The position numbers and the translations under genes were made by a program. A stretch of DNA of 64,000 nt from Bipolaris cookei (taxonomy: Eukaryota; Ascomycota; Dothideomycetes; Pleosporales; Pleosporaceae): the NCBI GenBank assembly GCA_002286855.1, contig NRSV01000025.1, positions 62,001 through 126,000 on the forward strand. Direction: 5' to 3'. The notes under the pieces are model-generated. The model was not told the origin of the DNA. It made no database searches and was given only the letters and a program-made list of their open reading frames with translations. Below, in pieces: positions 24,271-34,561 of the stretch (position 1 is the first letter of the stretch; each line of letters starts with the position of its first letter).

Positions 24271-25304
24271 ATGAGTTCGCCAAAGAGACGTATCGAGACG
24301 GATGTATGTGGGACCTAGACCCCTACCAATGACTGTTGGATGGACAAGAGCTAATTGAGCACCCTTCCCGTAAATACAGGTCATGAAGTAAGTCGCATAA
24401 ACACCCTGCGCACAGTACGATGCTAACAAGTAAATAGGATGTATGTCTAACAACCTGGCGCCTGTTGCAGCAATTCGCGCCACAATGATGGTGACACAAG
24501 AATCCCAGCTGACAGCGCCCAGGCTTATGAGTGACTATGAAGTAACTCTAGTCAATGACAACAGTGAGCGATTATCCTTTCACCCCATGAACACTCTCTG
24601 CTAACATGTCCTAGTGTCAGTTCATCTTACCGTCTCGTCCCACATGCATCCAACTGCTGACATGTCCCAGGCAAGAGTTCTATGTTAGATTCAAGGGTCC
24701 GTCAGAAAGTACGTCGGAATTTTCCTGTCTCACATACCATGTACTAACCACAGACAGCTCCATTTGAAGGCGGTCTTTGGAAGATACACGTCGAACTGCC
24801 AGACCAATATCCCTACAAGAGTCCCAGTATCGGATTCGTAAACAGGATATTCCACCCCAATATCGATGAGCTGTATGTCTTTGCCTTGTATCATCGCCTC
24901 GAACCATCTTCTGACATCAATAGCTCCGGCTCCGTCTGCCTGGACGTCATCAACCAAACCTGGTCACCAATGTACGACATGATCAACATCTTCGAAGTCT
25001 TTCTCCCCCAACTCCTTCGATATCCCAACCCAACCGATCCTCTGAACGGAGAAGCTGCCGCTCTTCTCATGAGAGAACCTAAGAGCTACGACGCCAAAGT
25101 CAAAGGTGTGTACAGTCGTAAAGTACTAGTGAATGCGGGCCAGGAACTAAAAATAAATAAATAGAGTACGTACAAAAGTACGCCAGCAAAGATACTGCCG
25201 AGGACTCTGACAAAGATGATGGCGATGATGACGAGATGAGCTCAGTCGGCAGCTACGAGTCTGGCGATGAAGATGGAGCTGCAGGCAACATGGATGATAT
25301 TTAG
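24271..25304 (+). CDS. UBC8: Ubiquitin-conjugating enzyme E2, UBC8/UBE2H ortholog, with microexons
   Basis: E2 enzyme of the UBC8/UBE2H family; in yeast it serves the GID/CTLH ligase that degrades gluconeogenic enzymes. Nine exons: 24271-24303, 24380-24387 (8 nt), 24438-24440 (3 nt), 24523-24563, 24615 (1 nt), 24671-24708, 24758-24872, 24924-25105 and 25165-25304, total 186 residues. The product starts MSSPKRRIETDVMKMLMSD, contains NDNMQEFYVRFKGP and FHPNIDELSGSVCLDVINQ with catalytic Cys85, and ends in an acidic tail. The 1-nt exon supplies the T of the ATG codon in NDNMQEF, and the 3-nt exon supplies codon parts of K-M in DVMKMLM. All eight introns have GT...AG ends and those around the microexons have clear branch sites. 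Skipping the 3-nt exon keeps frame; skipping the 1-nt exon breaks it. Identity is certain; the microexons await RNA evidence. Confidence 0.94.
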
Positions 25305-26067
25305 ATGACCATGCCGGGTTTGACCTGTCTTCGAAAACATCCCCTATAGCCCTTTTGTTTGCTTTCTCATGGCTGGACGTTCAAGGCGCTAGTGTGGCGC
25401 ACACATAAGCTGGATTTCTTCATCTTTTGCTCTCTCTTGGACTACTTGGGTTGGGTTAACGTCCTAGTTTAGGCAACAGCATTCTCTGTTATGTTCTTTG
25501 TTCTTATATGAAATACCAAAGTAGTGTTCCTATTAAGTGCGGAATGAACATGTCATTTTCCGTGTTATCAAGTCTCCACCAACTTCCTTTTATGCATTCC
25601 ACCACTTTCCGCTCACCTAGCTTCATTCCTGTTTACCTCCTAGTCAGTCCTGCCCTTTCATGCATGTTTGTTACCAGTGTATTGGTCTTAGCCACTACCA
25701 ACATCAGACGCCCCGCTCAGAGCAGCATGGCAAACAGATAATACAACATTAATAGTCTGATATGCGGCTGCGCATTGGATACTCGCAGTCACCGCTGGAG
25801 GCTACTACCAAAAGGTCATCCTGTCACGGTGAGTGTGAGCTGACTTGACGTCACACGATGCCGTGCCGTCCCTTTCACTTTCACAAGACACTTTAGTCAA
25901 ATGAAAACAATCCGTCCTCACTTCCTGATCTAAACTGGCATGTATATAAACACCCAGTTGCCAGCTTAATCCCTTTCAACCACAGCAAATATCAAATTTC
26001 ATAGCATTCCTTGCATAAGGCATCGGTTCAACCCTTTCAAGCAAACAACCAATTATCCAAGCCAAAC
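25305..26067. other. Intergenic region before the His-rich unknown gene
   Basis: UBC8 3' flank followed by a promoter with a TATA element at 25943. No gene seen. Confidence 0.45.
25943..25950 (+). promoter_or_regulatory. TATA box upstream of the His-rich gene
   Basis: TATATAAA lies 118 bases before the ATG at 26068, in a good place for a core promoter. Confidence 0.45.
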
Positions 26068-26724
26068 ATGGCACTTCGCACTGAGCATGAGCCCGAAAAG
26101 CATCCCCGCATCACCTACGGTGCTAGAGATCGTCAATATCTCCACGCACACACTGGTGCTGGTGTCAATGCCCATCGCTCCGTCAGCGGTAGAGGTAACG
26201 GCCGTATCAGTTCCACATACAAACCAAACTACCACAGCAGTCAGAGTGCAAGCCACCGCCATGCTCGTATCTCGGCTCCCAACGTAGGTGCTGTAGAGCA
26301 TCCTAATATGCACCACGGTCAGCACCACGGTAAGGGCGACAGCAACAGCACTGGTAAACCTCACACACAGCACCAGCACTACCACACTCGTCTTCCCAAC
26401 GGCCATGATCGAGACGACGACGCAAACGCCAGTGCCGCTACACATCCTCCCTTCAATTACAAAACCTCTACTACCCCTGCTTCGCAAAACCCCGACACCA
26501 TTACCATCACAACCTCCCACAACCGCACTCGCACCCTCGTCCTCGTCCCCGAGCGCCCTATCCTCCCCCCTAAACCCCGCCGCTGCATCGACCCCGTCAA
26601 GCGCGCCTTCACGAACCCCAATCTCCGCGCTATTTTGTCCGATAAGCCGTGGCCGACGAAGCGCAAAAAGGCGGCGGTGGAGAAGCCCGTGCTTAGGATG
26701 GGGATGAGAAAGGAGTATAAGTGA
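26068..26724 (+). CDS. Basic, His-rich protein of unknown function
   Basis: Single open frame of 218 residues from the first true ATG (MALRTEHEPEKHPRITYGAR). The centre is disordered and rich in His, Asn and Ser (HHGQHHGKGDSN, KPHTQHQHYH). The C-terminal third is Pro/Arg/Lys-rich and looks the most constrained: LVPERPILPPKPRRCIDP, VKRAFTNPNLRAILSD, KPWPTKRKKAAV, ending RMGMRKEYK. There is no signal peptide or membrane segment; the basic clusters could direct it to the nucleus. I do not recognise a family. A TATA box upstream and the ordered C-terminal motif argue that it is a real gene. Confidence 0.6.
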   Translation: MALRTEHEPEKHPRITYGARDRQYLHAHTGAGVNAHRSVSGRGNGRISSTYKPNYHSSQSASHRHARISAPNVGAVEHPNMHHGQHHGKGDSNSTGKPHTQHQHYHTRLPNGHDRDDDANASAATHPPFNYKTSTTPASQNPDTITITTSHNRTRTLVLVPERPILPPKPRRCIDPVKRAFTNPNLRAILSDKPWPTKRKKAAVEKPVLRMGMRKEYK

Positions 26725-27432
26725 GTGAGCGCCCGTTAGAGTGGTTTTGAAGGGGGGGTTTCTAGGTAGCAGAGGTCAGAAAAAGGGGTAGGGGAAAGGG
26801 GGAAGGAGGAAGTGCAGGGATATGGATGGACGAGGGACGGCAAATACCCTCGATGATGACGAAAAGGGAAAAGGGGGTTAGGGATAATGATAGCTTAAAT
26901 TAATCGAGGTACTACATGTATGGTATTACTATCCCATCTCGTGACTGGTTTGAGTGAAGTAGGTAGGGAAGGCTGGGGGAGTGGGGAGTGAATGTGGGGG
27001 ATTCGGGGCATGACTAAGGATGTTGATCTGAGTTACACTTGACTAGGGTCGGTTTGGATGAAATGACGGGATTAGTGTGGTGTAAAGAGGTGTTGAGATT
27101 AAGGATGACGAGGACATGGCAGTAACATACTGGATCAACTGCAAGTCAAGTATTCGGACAAGATGGTGAGGTCGCTGGTTGCCAGTGTGTTATCTAGAAC
27201 ACATACACACACATACACAAAAAAAAAAGAGGATGTGAGAGGTATTCCGGATGGCATTTGAGCACTCATATATCTCCTAATTAAAGATGATAGAGATTCT
27301 ACCTAGCAAATTGCTGCAAGCATACACACGTTTGTTCCATGAATGATTCTCCACAGCCAGTCACGCTCTCCCTGACATCTGCACACAACACTACGAACAC
27401 TTGTGTGCACCCGAGCAGAACCATCAAACCAT
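26725..27432. other. Intergenic region between the His-rich gene and MRF1
   Basis: Two 3' flanks with a short CACATACACA/poly-A stretch near 27201-27230. No gene seen. Confidence 0.45.
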
Positions 27433-28800
27433 TCATTTCCTCGCTGCCTCATCCGCAATCAAAGCCTCAACATCCCGCTCCATAAGCCATGTGCGCACAC
27501 TCTCCATAACAGCACTCAGCGTCTGACCACCCTGCATCACATCATCCAAATCATGCACCGTCGTCCCGCTCCTATGATCCGTGACGCGCTGCTGCCCCCA
27601 ATTGTACGTCCGCACCTTATCACCGCGCCCCATTTTCGCCACGCCAATGACGCTTCGACGCATATTCGCCATTTCCTCTTCGCGTTTTTCCCGCCGAGAT
27701 TGGGCTATGCGCGAGCGCAGCAGTGCCCACGCCTTCTCCTTGTTCTTGTGCTGTGATCGCGAATCTTGCATTGCGACTACTGTGTTTGTAGGCGTGTGTG
27801 TTAGACGGACGGCTGATTCGGTCTTGTTGACGTGTTGGCCTCCAGCGCCACTGGCGCGCATGACTTCGACCTTGACTTCTTTTGGGTCGATGTAGTAGTC
27901 GCTTTCTGGATCATCAAAATCATGTTCTTCTGCGGAGTTCTCTTGGAGACTGGGAAGCACGTGTACGGATGCGGCGCTTGTATGTGTTCGGCCTTTGGTT
28001 TCGGTAGCGGGCACGCGTTGCACCCGATGGACACCGGCTTCGCATCTGAAAACACTGTATGCATTTTCATCTTCTACTTCGATGATGGCTTCAGAAAGCG
28101 GTATTCCAGCTTCTGTCGTGCCGTTGACGTTTTCGTATTTCAGGACGTTAGTCCGGAAGCCATTGCGGTTGCAAAAGGCCTGATACATGCGAAACAGATC
28201 GCCGGCAAAAATGGCAGCTTCTGATCCGCCTGCACCAGGTCGTATCTCCAGTAAACATGGCAAGTGCGCAAAAGGATGTACAGGTACCAAGGAAGTGATG
28301 AGATTTTGAGAGGCATCGGCGAGTTGGGTTCGTGTTTCCGCTAGGTCGTCCGAAGCAAGTGATCGTAATTCTGGATCGGTAGAGGAATCGTGTATCATCG
28401 AGGTAAGTTCTGCCACAGACTTAGTCCAGATCAGCATCCATACTGCTTGTAAAATGTGCCTGTTCTATGCCTACCTCGTTGGCCTTGTTCCATTCTCCCA
28501 GAGCATTCACAATGGGGCTGTACTCGCCCAGTTTCTTCGCTGCATGCGTATCAAAGCCATTGGAAAGCTTTTCTGTGAGTACTTTATGCTCGGAAGTGAT
28601 TGCCTGAGCTCGAGCAAGGAGGGCTGGCGGTATGGATTCGGGTGATGCAGCTTTTGTAGTATTAGCAACATACCATAAAACATAGATTCAAACTACTCAC
28701 CAGAGCTTTGCAGACGAACACTTCGCTTAAGAACCGGTCTACCTATACGCGAAAGGCAGCTCCGACATATCCAGGGCGCTGCAAGCATAGTCGTGGACAT
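27433..28800 (-). CDS. MRF1: Mitochondrial peptide chain release factor 1 (mtRF1)
   Basis: Class I release factor that ends translation at UAA/UAG codons on mitochondrial ribosomes. Minus-strand exons 28800-28701, 28650-28475 and 28419-27433 (introns 50 and 55 nt) give 420 residues. A short basic presequence (MSTTMLAAPWICRSCLSRIG) fits mitochondrial import. Domain 2 has LLEIRPGAGGSEAAIFAGDL; the codon-recognition region includes VPATETKGRTHTSAASV (PxT-type tripeptide loop). Domain 3 carries the catalytic GGQ motif in RASGAGGQHVNKTESAVRL. The C-terminal KVRTYNWGQQRVTDHR is also typical. The Met at 28800 was chosen because the upstream in-frame extension is less presequence-like and lies in the divergent promoter. 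Confidence 0.94.
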
Positions 28801-29154
28801 GCGCAGAATTTCAACTGTGACGAAATTCTCAAAGTCTCCAATGCGCATTCCGATCGGTTCGGAACGTATGCACGTGACGTCGTCTCTCACGCTCGCAAGG
28901 GTCTCACCGCTTTAACCACCTTCCGCATGCATATCGTTCGCGTTTTGCCATAAACGTCATGGGCACTTATCGGAGGCCGCTGCACCCTGTCCCGAGGTAC
29001 TTATCGAGCTAGATCGGCACTATAAGCGGCATCGACCATCTCCGGGGATAACCGTCGTACATAAAGCTATGTCAAGTACACATTCATAAACTTTCCCAGT
29101 ATTCATAGCAAAGCTCCAGAAGCTGCCCCAGAGCTCCAGATACCTCCAGAGATA
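28801..29154. promoter_or_regulatory. Divergent promoter between MRF1 and the GGT-family gene
   Basis: 354 bases separate the two start codons, so this stretch must hold both promoters. No clear TATA box was seen. Confidence 0.4.
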
Positions 29155-31142
29155 ATGCCTACTCCACGACGAAGCAAGAGGGCCAAGGTCAATCACGACC
29201 CGGAGCCTGAACCTCAAGCAAAGAAGCAGCGGCTCGCAGAAGCTACTGTTGCAGGCAATCCAAATGTGTATCCTCATCCTGAACCACAGTTTGTCCACTT
29301 CCCTAGCCGGCGCTCCGTGCTGCACAGCACAAAGGGCATCGTGTCCAGCACGCAACCACTCGCCTCAGCAGCTGGCATTGAGATTCTGAGGAAAGGCGGA
29401 AATGCAGCTGTATGACGTAATCTATTACCATTACCATGTGCAATAACTCACGATTTACCAGGATGCGGCTGTAGCTGTGGCGGCAGCTATCAATGTCACT
29501 GAGCCAGGTTCTACTGGCATTGGTGGTGACATGTTTTGCTTGTACTACGATGCAAAGACAAAGAAGGTCTCGGCGCTGAATGGATCTGGCCGCTCGGGCG
29601 AGAACGTCACACTTGAGAAGGTCAGGAAAGATCTTAATCTCGCGGATGGCCAACATGGCCAGATACCAATGGATCACGTGCTTGCAGCGACAGTTCCTGG
29701 CGCAGCGGCAGGGTGGGTTGACTGCGTTGAGCGCTTTGGAAGTGGAAAGGTCACCATGGACGATGTCCTCGCGCCTGCTATTGAGCTTGCAGAGAAGGGC
29801 TTCCCAGTGTCTGAGCTATCTGCAACCTTTGTGAGTAAAATCAAGTGCTTTCAAGAGATGCCTACTGAGACTGTGATAGTGGGCAGCTAGCGAAGCTGAC
29901 ATTCGACGTGCTTCACCCAACGGCCATGAAATGCTGAAAAAAGACCCGTCTGCCAAAGATGGCTGCAGGGCACCGAGAGCAGGTGAAATCATGAAGAACA
30001 CTACCATAGCGAATACATTCAAGCTCCTCGCCAAGTACGGAAAGAAGGGCTTCTACGAAGGAGAAGTCGCGGAACAGCTCGTAAAAGTGGTGTCAGATCT
30101 TGGTGGCTACCTCACTCTGGACGACCTTAAGCATCATGCTGAAACTGGGTCTGAGGCCGTCGACCCCATTTCGCTGAAATACACTGGCCAAGGCGTAGGA
30201 GAGAATACTAATGGCGGCATCGAGCTGTGGGAGCATCCACCAAACGGCCAGGGCATTATAGCTCTGATGGCGCTGGGCATCATCCAAGAGCTGGAGAAAC
30301 AAGGCAAGATCCCCAAATGGAGCGTCAAAGACCACAACAGCACAAACCACCTGCATACTCTAATCGAAGCGCTCCGAATCGCCTTTTGCGACGCGCACTG
30401 GTTTGTTACCGACCCCAATGTGGTCAAGGTACCTTCAGCAGAGCTCATTTCGGAAAAGTACCTGGCAGAGCGCGCAAAGCTGTTTAATCCAAAGAAGGCC
30501 ATTTCAGCCCCAGTCCACGGATCGCCGGCACATCTGCAAAGTGATACGGTGTACTTTTGCTGCTCGGATCAAGACGGCAACGCCATTTCCTTCATCAACA
30601 GCAATTATGGCGGCTTCGGCACCGGCATCATACCCAAGGGATGTGGCTTCACGCTGCAGAACCGCGGCGCAAACTTTAGCCTGGACAAGGGTCATCCCAA
30701 TGTTTTGGCGCCAAGGAAGCGACCATATCATACCATTATTCCCGGTCTGACCACGCATATCAACGACGGGAGCTTGCACTCTGTGTACGGTGTCATGGGC
30801 GGCTTCATGCAACCGCAGGGTCACGTGCAGGTGCTGCTGAATCAGGAGGTGTTCAAGCTCAACCCGCAGGCTGCGCTCGACTCACCGCGTTTCTGCATCG
30901 GAGCCGGCATGCCAAGCGCAGACGGAACTATGACGGATGCGACCATTTACCTGGAAGAGGGCGTTGATGCAAAGGTGGTCAAGGAGCTCAAGGCACTTGG
31001 ACACAGTGTGGAGCAGCTGAGTGGTTACAAGCGGGGCATGTTTGGCCGAGGCCAGATAATCAGGCGGCACGAGGATGACGGCATGCAGGTTTGGAGCGGA
31101 GGTAGCGACATGCGGGGTGACGGCGCGGCAGTGCCGTTATAA
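29155..31142 (+). CDS. Gamma-glutamyltranspeptidase-family protein with NLS-like N-terminus
   Basis: Ntn-hydrolase of the GGT family, nearest in style to bacterial YwrD-type enzymes. Exons 29155-29409, 29462-29830 and 29880-31142 (introns 52 and 49 nt) give 628 residues. Splices rebuild GGNAA-DAAVAVAAAINVTEP and ATF-WAASEADIRRASP. GGT landmarks: GIVSSTQPLASAAG, GSTGIGGDMFCLYYD, and the predicted self-cleavage Thr in SDTVYFCCSDQDGNA, followed by NSNYGGFGTGIIPKGCGF. The C-terminal GVMGGFMQPQGHVQVLLN is also typical. The first ~45 residues (RRSKRAKVNHD and QAKKQRLAEA) are unrelated to the enzyme core and resemble a nuclear localisation signal; there is no signal peptide. Substrate could be glutathione, another gamma-glutamyl compound or an acyl amide. 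Confidence 0.88.
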
Positions 31143-31332
31143 GTCTGTGTGTGTGTGTGCGTGGACAGGTGGCTCGTGGAGTTGCATAACGTCTCAAACG
31201 ACCTTTAGTCATGAGTTTAACGTCAGTCACGAATAACCAGTAACTATGGTCTGGGAGAGTTGAATAAACGGGTATCGTATTCACTCTATATTTTCCCTGT
31301 GTCGAGTTAGCGCATGTGTCCTTGGTAGCCAA

Positions 31333-32029
31333 TCATTGTCCCAATGGCTTTGTCTTGCCATTCCTTTTCCTCCAACTCCGAACTCCGTTGTCAATCTCCT
31401 CTATTGTCGCACCATCCCTGATAAGCTGCATTGTAACGCCTAGCACCTCTACGTTTTTATTTCGAGCCTCGTCGTCAAAGAAGAGCATGTCTTCATACTC
31501 GAGGCCGCTGTCCCTGTGTATGCGCTCAAAATGCGTCGTTTTGTTGCCGGGATATATTTGCAGGTGGTCAAAGTAGTCGATTGCGCGGGATGAAGAGCCA
31601 GATGGGCTGGGTATCCTGAGCAGCTTAAGCATCTCGCGACCGAGATCTGGGGCGCAGGTGCGAGAGGCAGCGCCGACGAGAATATTCTTGGCTTTGAGCT
31701 ATGGTAGCTTGGTTAGTTGTCGATGTGGTCAGATAGGGGATATGGAGCGGTCATACTGCTTCTAGGATACCCCCGACGTCACTGTAGAAGCCGAAGCCCT
31801 CGCCATATCGGTCCTTTGCTTTTAAGCCGCCTTCAGTAGGCTTAAGCGGGGCTGTAACGTGCGTGTCTACCCAAAAGGGCCAGAGAGTGTAATCGAGGTC
31901 GAAAACGACTATTTTTGGAAGCGGCAGGCCATCTGTGAATGTGGCTGGCCACCGGACCTTTGCTGGGGACGCTGTGGTGGTAGTGGTATCCGAAGTGGGG
32001 GTGTTGTTTGAGGGAACGCGGCGGGGCAT
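31333..32029 (-). CDS. HAD-family magnesium-dependent phosphatase (MDP-1 type)
   Basis: HAD phosphatase resembling MDP-1, which acts on protein tyrosine or sugar/fructosamine phosphates. Minus-strand exons 32029-31757 and 31698-31333 (58-nt intron, phase 0) give 212 residues. Motif I is VVFDLDYTLWPFWVDTHV with nucleophile Asp and acid/base Asp. Motif II is in ILVGAASRTCAPDLGREML. Motif III/IV are KTTHFERIHRDSG and EDMLFFDDEARNKNV. The Met at 32029 (MPRRVPSNN) is the first ATG in frame; the preceding 75 nt are open but start only with TTG. Its end converges on the GGT-family gene 190 nt away. Confidence 0.9.
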
Positions 32030-33211
32030 GGTTGACGTTGGCGGGCGTACACAGTAGTGGTAGTGAGGGTTTTGTTGGTGAGACGACAGCGGAAGGGGAC
32101 GCAAGAGTTGTTAGAGACAGGGAGTGAGATTCGGCCAGATTGGGTGTTTTAGTCTAGGCAAACAGCCGCATGTAGCGCGTTGGTTGCAAAAAAAAGACAG
32201 GCAATGACGTAGACGCGCTGAATCGGCATAGCTGGGTGTCAGGTAAAGTACTGATGTCCAGAACACACAAAAGGATCACAGCGCCGAGCATACACTGTGC
32301 AGATACCCATTTCGCGTTTCTCCCTCAAGAAAAAACCCCCAGAGATACAGGCCCTGGTCCCTATAGGTGCTCCATGGAGACCAGCAATATATCGCCGGCG
32401 CGGTACATGGGTTTTGGGACGCAAGTGTGGCGGATGCCCGATTAGATAAGGAATAGCTGCGAGAAAAACAAAGGCAGCGAGGCGTGAAACGACAGGTAAT
32501 TTCCAGCAGAGGATTGGCGGTGACGGGGGCGAGGGCGGGCACATGGCTATACCTAAGTCTATTATCTAGTAAACTCTGTTTGTGGTTGAGGGTACTAGGC
32601 CTCGGCTGACACGGGGAAGGGTGGTTCATATGGGAAGTTTCCAAGACGCCTGTTGCTGACTACATGTATATCACGTCTTCACATACGCCGTACCCTTGTT
32701 GGCCGCTTGTAGTTGCAGCGAGGCTTCGCAGGGCATATCCAGGTAGCCAGGGCGAGCGTGTCCCAACATGTGCATTCATATGGACATGGCTGCAGTGGGC
32801 TGGCCGTGGCGACATGGTGCAGCACTGGTCTGGCGCACCTTCCCCTTTCAGTCGGCCAGCCACTAATACGTACCAGCCCCGCAAATAACGGGCGCCGGAA
32901 GGAATCCCGCCTGACTTGTCGCAGCGGCGTCGACAACCCTTCCACTACTACACTCTTCTCGCACGCACACAAACACACATATTGCCTGCGCACTCATGTC
33001 GCCGTAATCCCGCTGTCTCCAGGGCCTCGATGGCGGCAATAGGTGCTCGTTGTACAATATCCAGTCGCGATCACCAACAGATCGCTTGCCAGTTCCTTGT
33101 CACCCCTCCGCAATCTCCGCGTGTGCACTTTCCACCTCTGCCATTTACTACGCAGCGGCCCATTGACCTCCAGCACAACAGCGGGTGACACCCCGCCAAT
33201 CATCCGCCACA
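32030..33211. other. Divergent intergenic region between MDP-1 and coiled-coil genes
   Basis: About 1.2 kb carrying two promoters. Short open frames on both strands have no recognised domain. Confidence 0.45.
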
Positions 33212-34561
33212 ATGGCCGACTTCAATGAAACAAGATCTCCCCTTACAAACGACAATGTCCAGGCCTGGGCCCGCCATCACTTTGCCGCGCCCTTTCGCGC
33301 TTTGCCGCGTGCTGCCAGGCTGCAATGGATCGAGTTTGACGAGAGCTTTACTATCAGCAGAGCTATCTGGCGCTCCCTCGGCCGCTCTACTCATAAGCAG
33401 CTGCTCGTCATTGGCGGTTATGCCCCAGGCCCCACCGGCGACGACGATGAACCCATTGACCGTGTCACAGCCCACGTCCACGAGGACGAAGCAGAGGTCA
33501 GCTTTTATCGCATCACCGAACTGGAAGACGGCAGCAATGAGCTGTTGTCGGTAAATAGCACCAGCACCGTTGCCTTTCATGCCCCATTTTGTGACGTCGG
33601 TGACGATACCGGAGGTTCAAAAGCCATCCACCGCGTATCTGCCCTCATTCTTTACTATTTTTTGGCTGCAGGCCACGTGAAAGAGCTATCCCGCACACGA
33701 TCAGATCCTACAATGTTTACCAGGAATTTTCGCGACGCTTGTCTGTGGGTTCAGAATGAAGGCGAGCGTCCATTACTACCACCATCGAGAAAATCAGAAC
33801 CTTCAACACCGTTCGAAAAGGATCCAATTACTGTCCGGCCCAAACGCTCCTCCACTGTTTCAATAACCCGTCCCGTATCTGACGAATATCAACACCCTCC
33901 AATGAAACGCGCAGCAACAGACAGCTTAAACATTAAAATTAAACGCGAACGCGACGAAGACTACCCAAACATTCCTCCATCTGCCATCCGCCCAAAAAAG
34001 CACCCCCGTCGCACTCTCAGCGAACAAATCGTTGTCCCCTCGAAACTCCAGGAATCCACGTCGATCGCATCCTCAGGATCTATTCTCAGTCCACGCAGTC
34101 CTGCTCCGGAGCGCGTCAACCGCGCCCTAACCGACCGAATTAATCACCTCAAAGATGAAAACGCCGGCCTCAAAGCCTCATTAAATGGTCTCGAATCAGA
34201 AAAATCCGACCTTCAGCAGCGCATGGCCAGGGAATCCCACGCATATCGTAGTATGCAAATCGAATCCGACGCCCTAAAACGCGAAGTAGAGGGCATGAAG
34301 CGCGAAATGAACGCCATGAAAGAGCGCCTAGAAGGCGTCGAGTCTTCTGGCGAAAAGATGCGCCTGGAGGTACAAAGATTAGTAGTGGTAGAGAACGCGA
34401 GTAAAGAATTCCGAAAAGAGCTAAGAAGCGAAGTAGACGGGTTAAGAGGACGTATCGAGCGAAGCGAAAAAGAAGCCGAAAATGCAAAGGAAGAGCTATT
34501 GGCTGTACGACGCGGATTATCAAAGGAATTGAGCGAAGCAGTCCAGCAATGGGGCGCGTGA
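33212..34561 (+). CDS. Coiled-coil protein of unknown function
   Basis: Single-exon gene, 449 residues, starting MADFNETRSPLTND at the first ATG of a long frame. Residues 1-185 look like a folded domain (QAWARHHFAAPFRALPRA, DACLWVQNEGERP). Residues 190-305 are Ser/Pro-rich with basic clusters (MKRAATDSLNIKIKRERDED, RPKKHPRRTLSEQ), suggesting nuclear location. Residues 306-449 form a long heptad coiled coil (HLKDENAGLKASLNGLESEK, GMKREMNAMKERLEGVE). I do not recognise the N-terminal domain. A structural or nuclear scaffold role is plausible but only inferred. Confidence 0.75.
   Translation: MADFNETRSPLTNDNVQAWARHHFAAPFRALPRAARLQWIEFDESFTISRAIWRSLGRSTHKQLLVIGGYAPGPTGDDDEPIDRVTAHVHEDEAEVSFYRITELEDGSNELLSVNSTSTVAFHAPFCDVGDDTGGSKAIHRVSALILYYFLAAGHVKELSRTRSDPTMFTRNFRDACLWVQNEGERPLLPPSRKSEPSTPFEKDPITVRPKRSSTVSITRPVSDEYQHPPMKRAATDSLNIKIKRERDEDYPNIPPSAIRPKKHPRRTLSEQIVVPSKLQESTSIASSGSILSPRSPAPERVNRALTDRINHLKDENAGLKASLNGLESEKSDLQQRMARESHAYRSMQIESDALKREVEGMKREMNAMKERLEGVESSGEKMRLEVQRLVVVENASKEFRKELRSEVDGLRGRIERSEKEAENAKEELLAVRRGLSKELSEAVQQWGA

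Noticed and set aside
23210..24483. Several minus- and plus-strand open frames between panB and UBC8
   Set aside because: Mutually overlapping, lacking domains, and without gene-like splice patterns.
24388..24522. A single 135-nt intron instead of two introns around the 3-nt UBC8 exon
   Set aside because: Possible in frame, but it drops a residue expected from fungal UBC8 proteins and ignores a complete internal acceptor, branch site and donor; kept as an alternative isoform rather than the main model.
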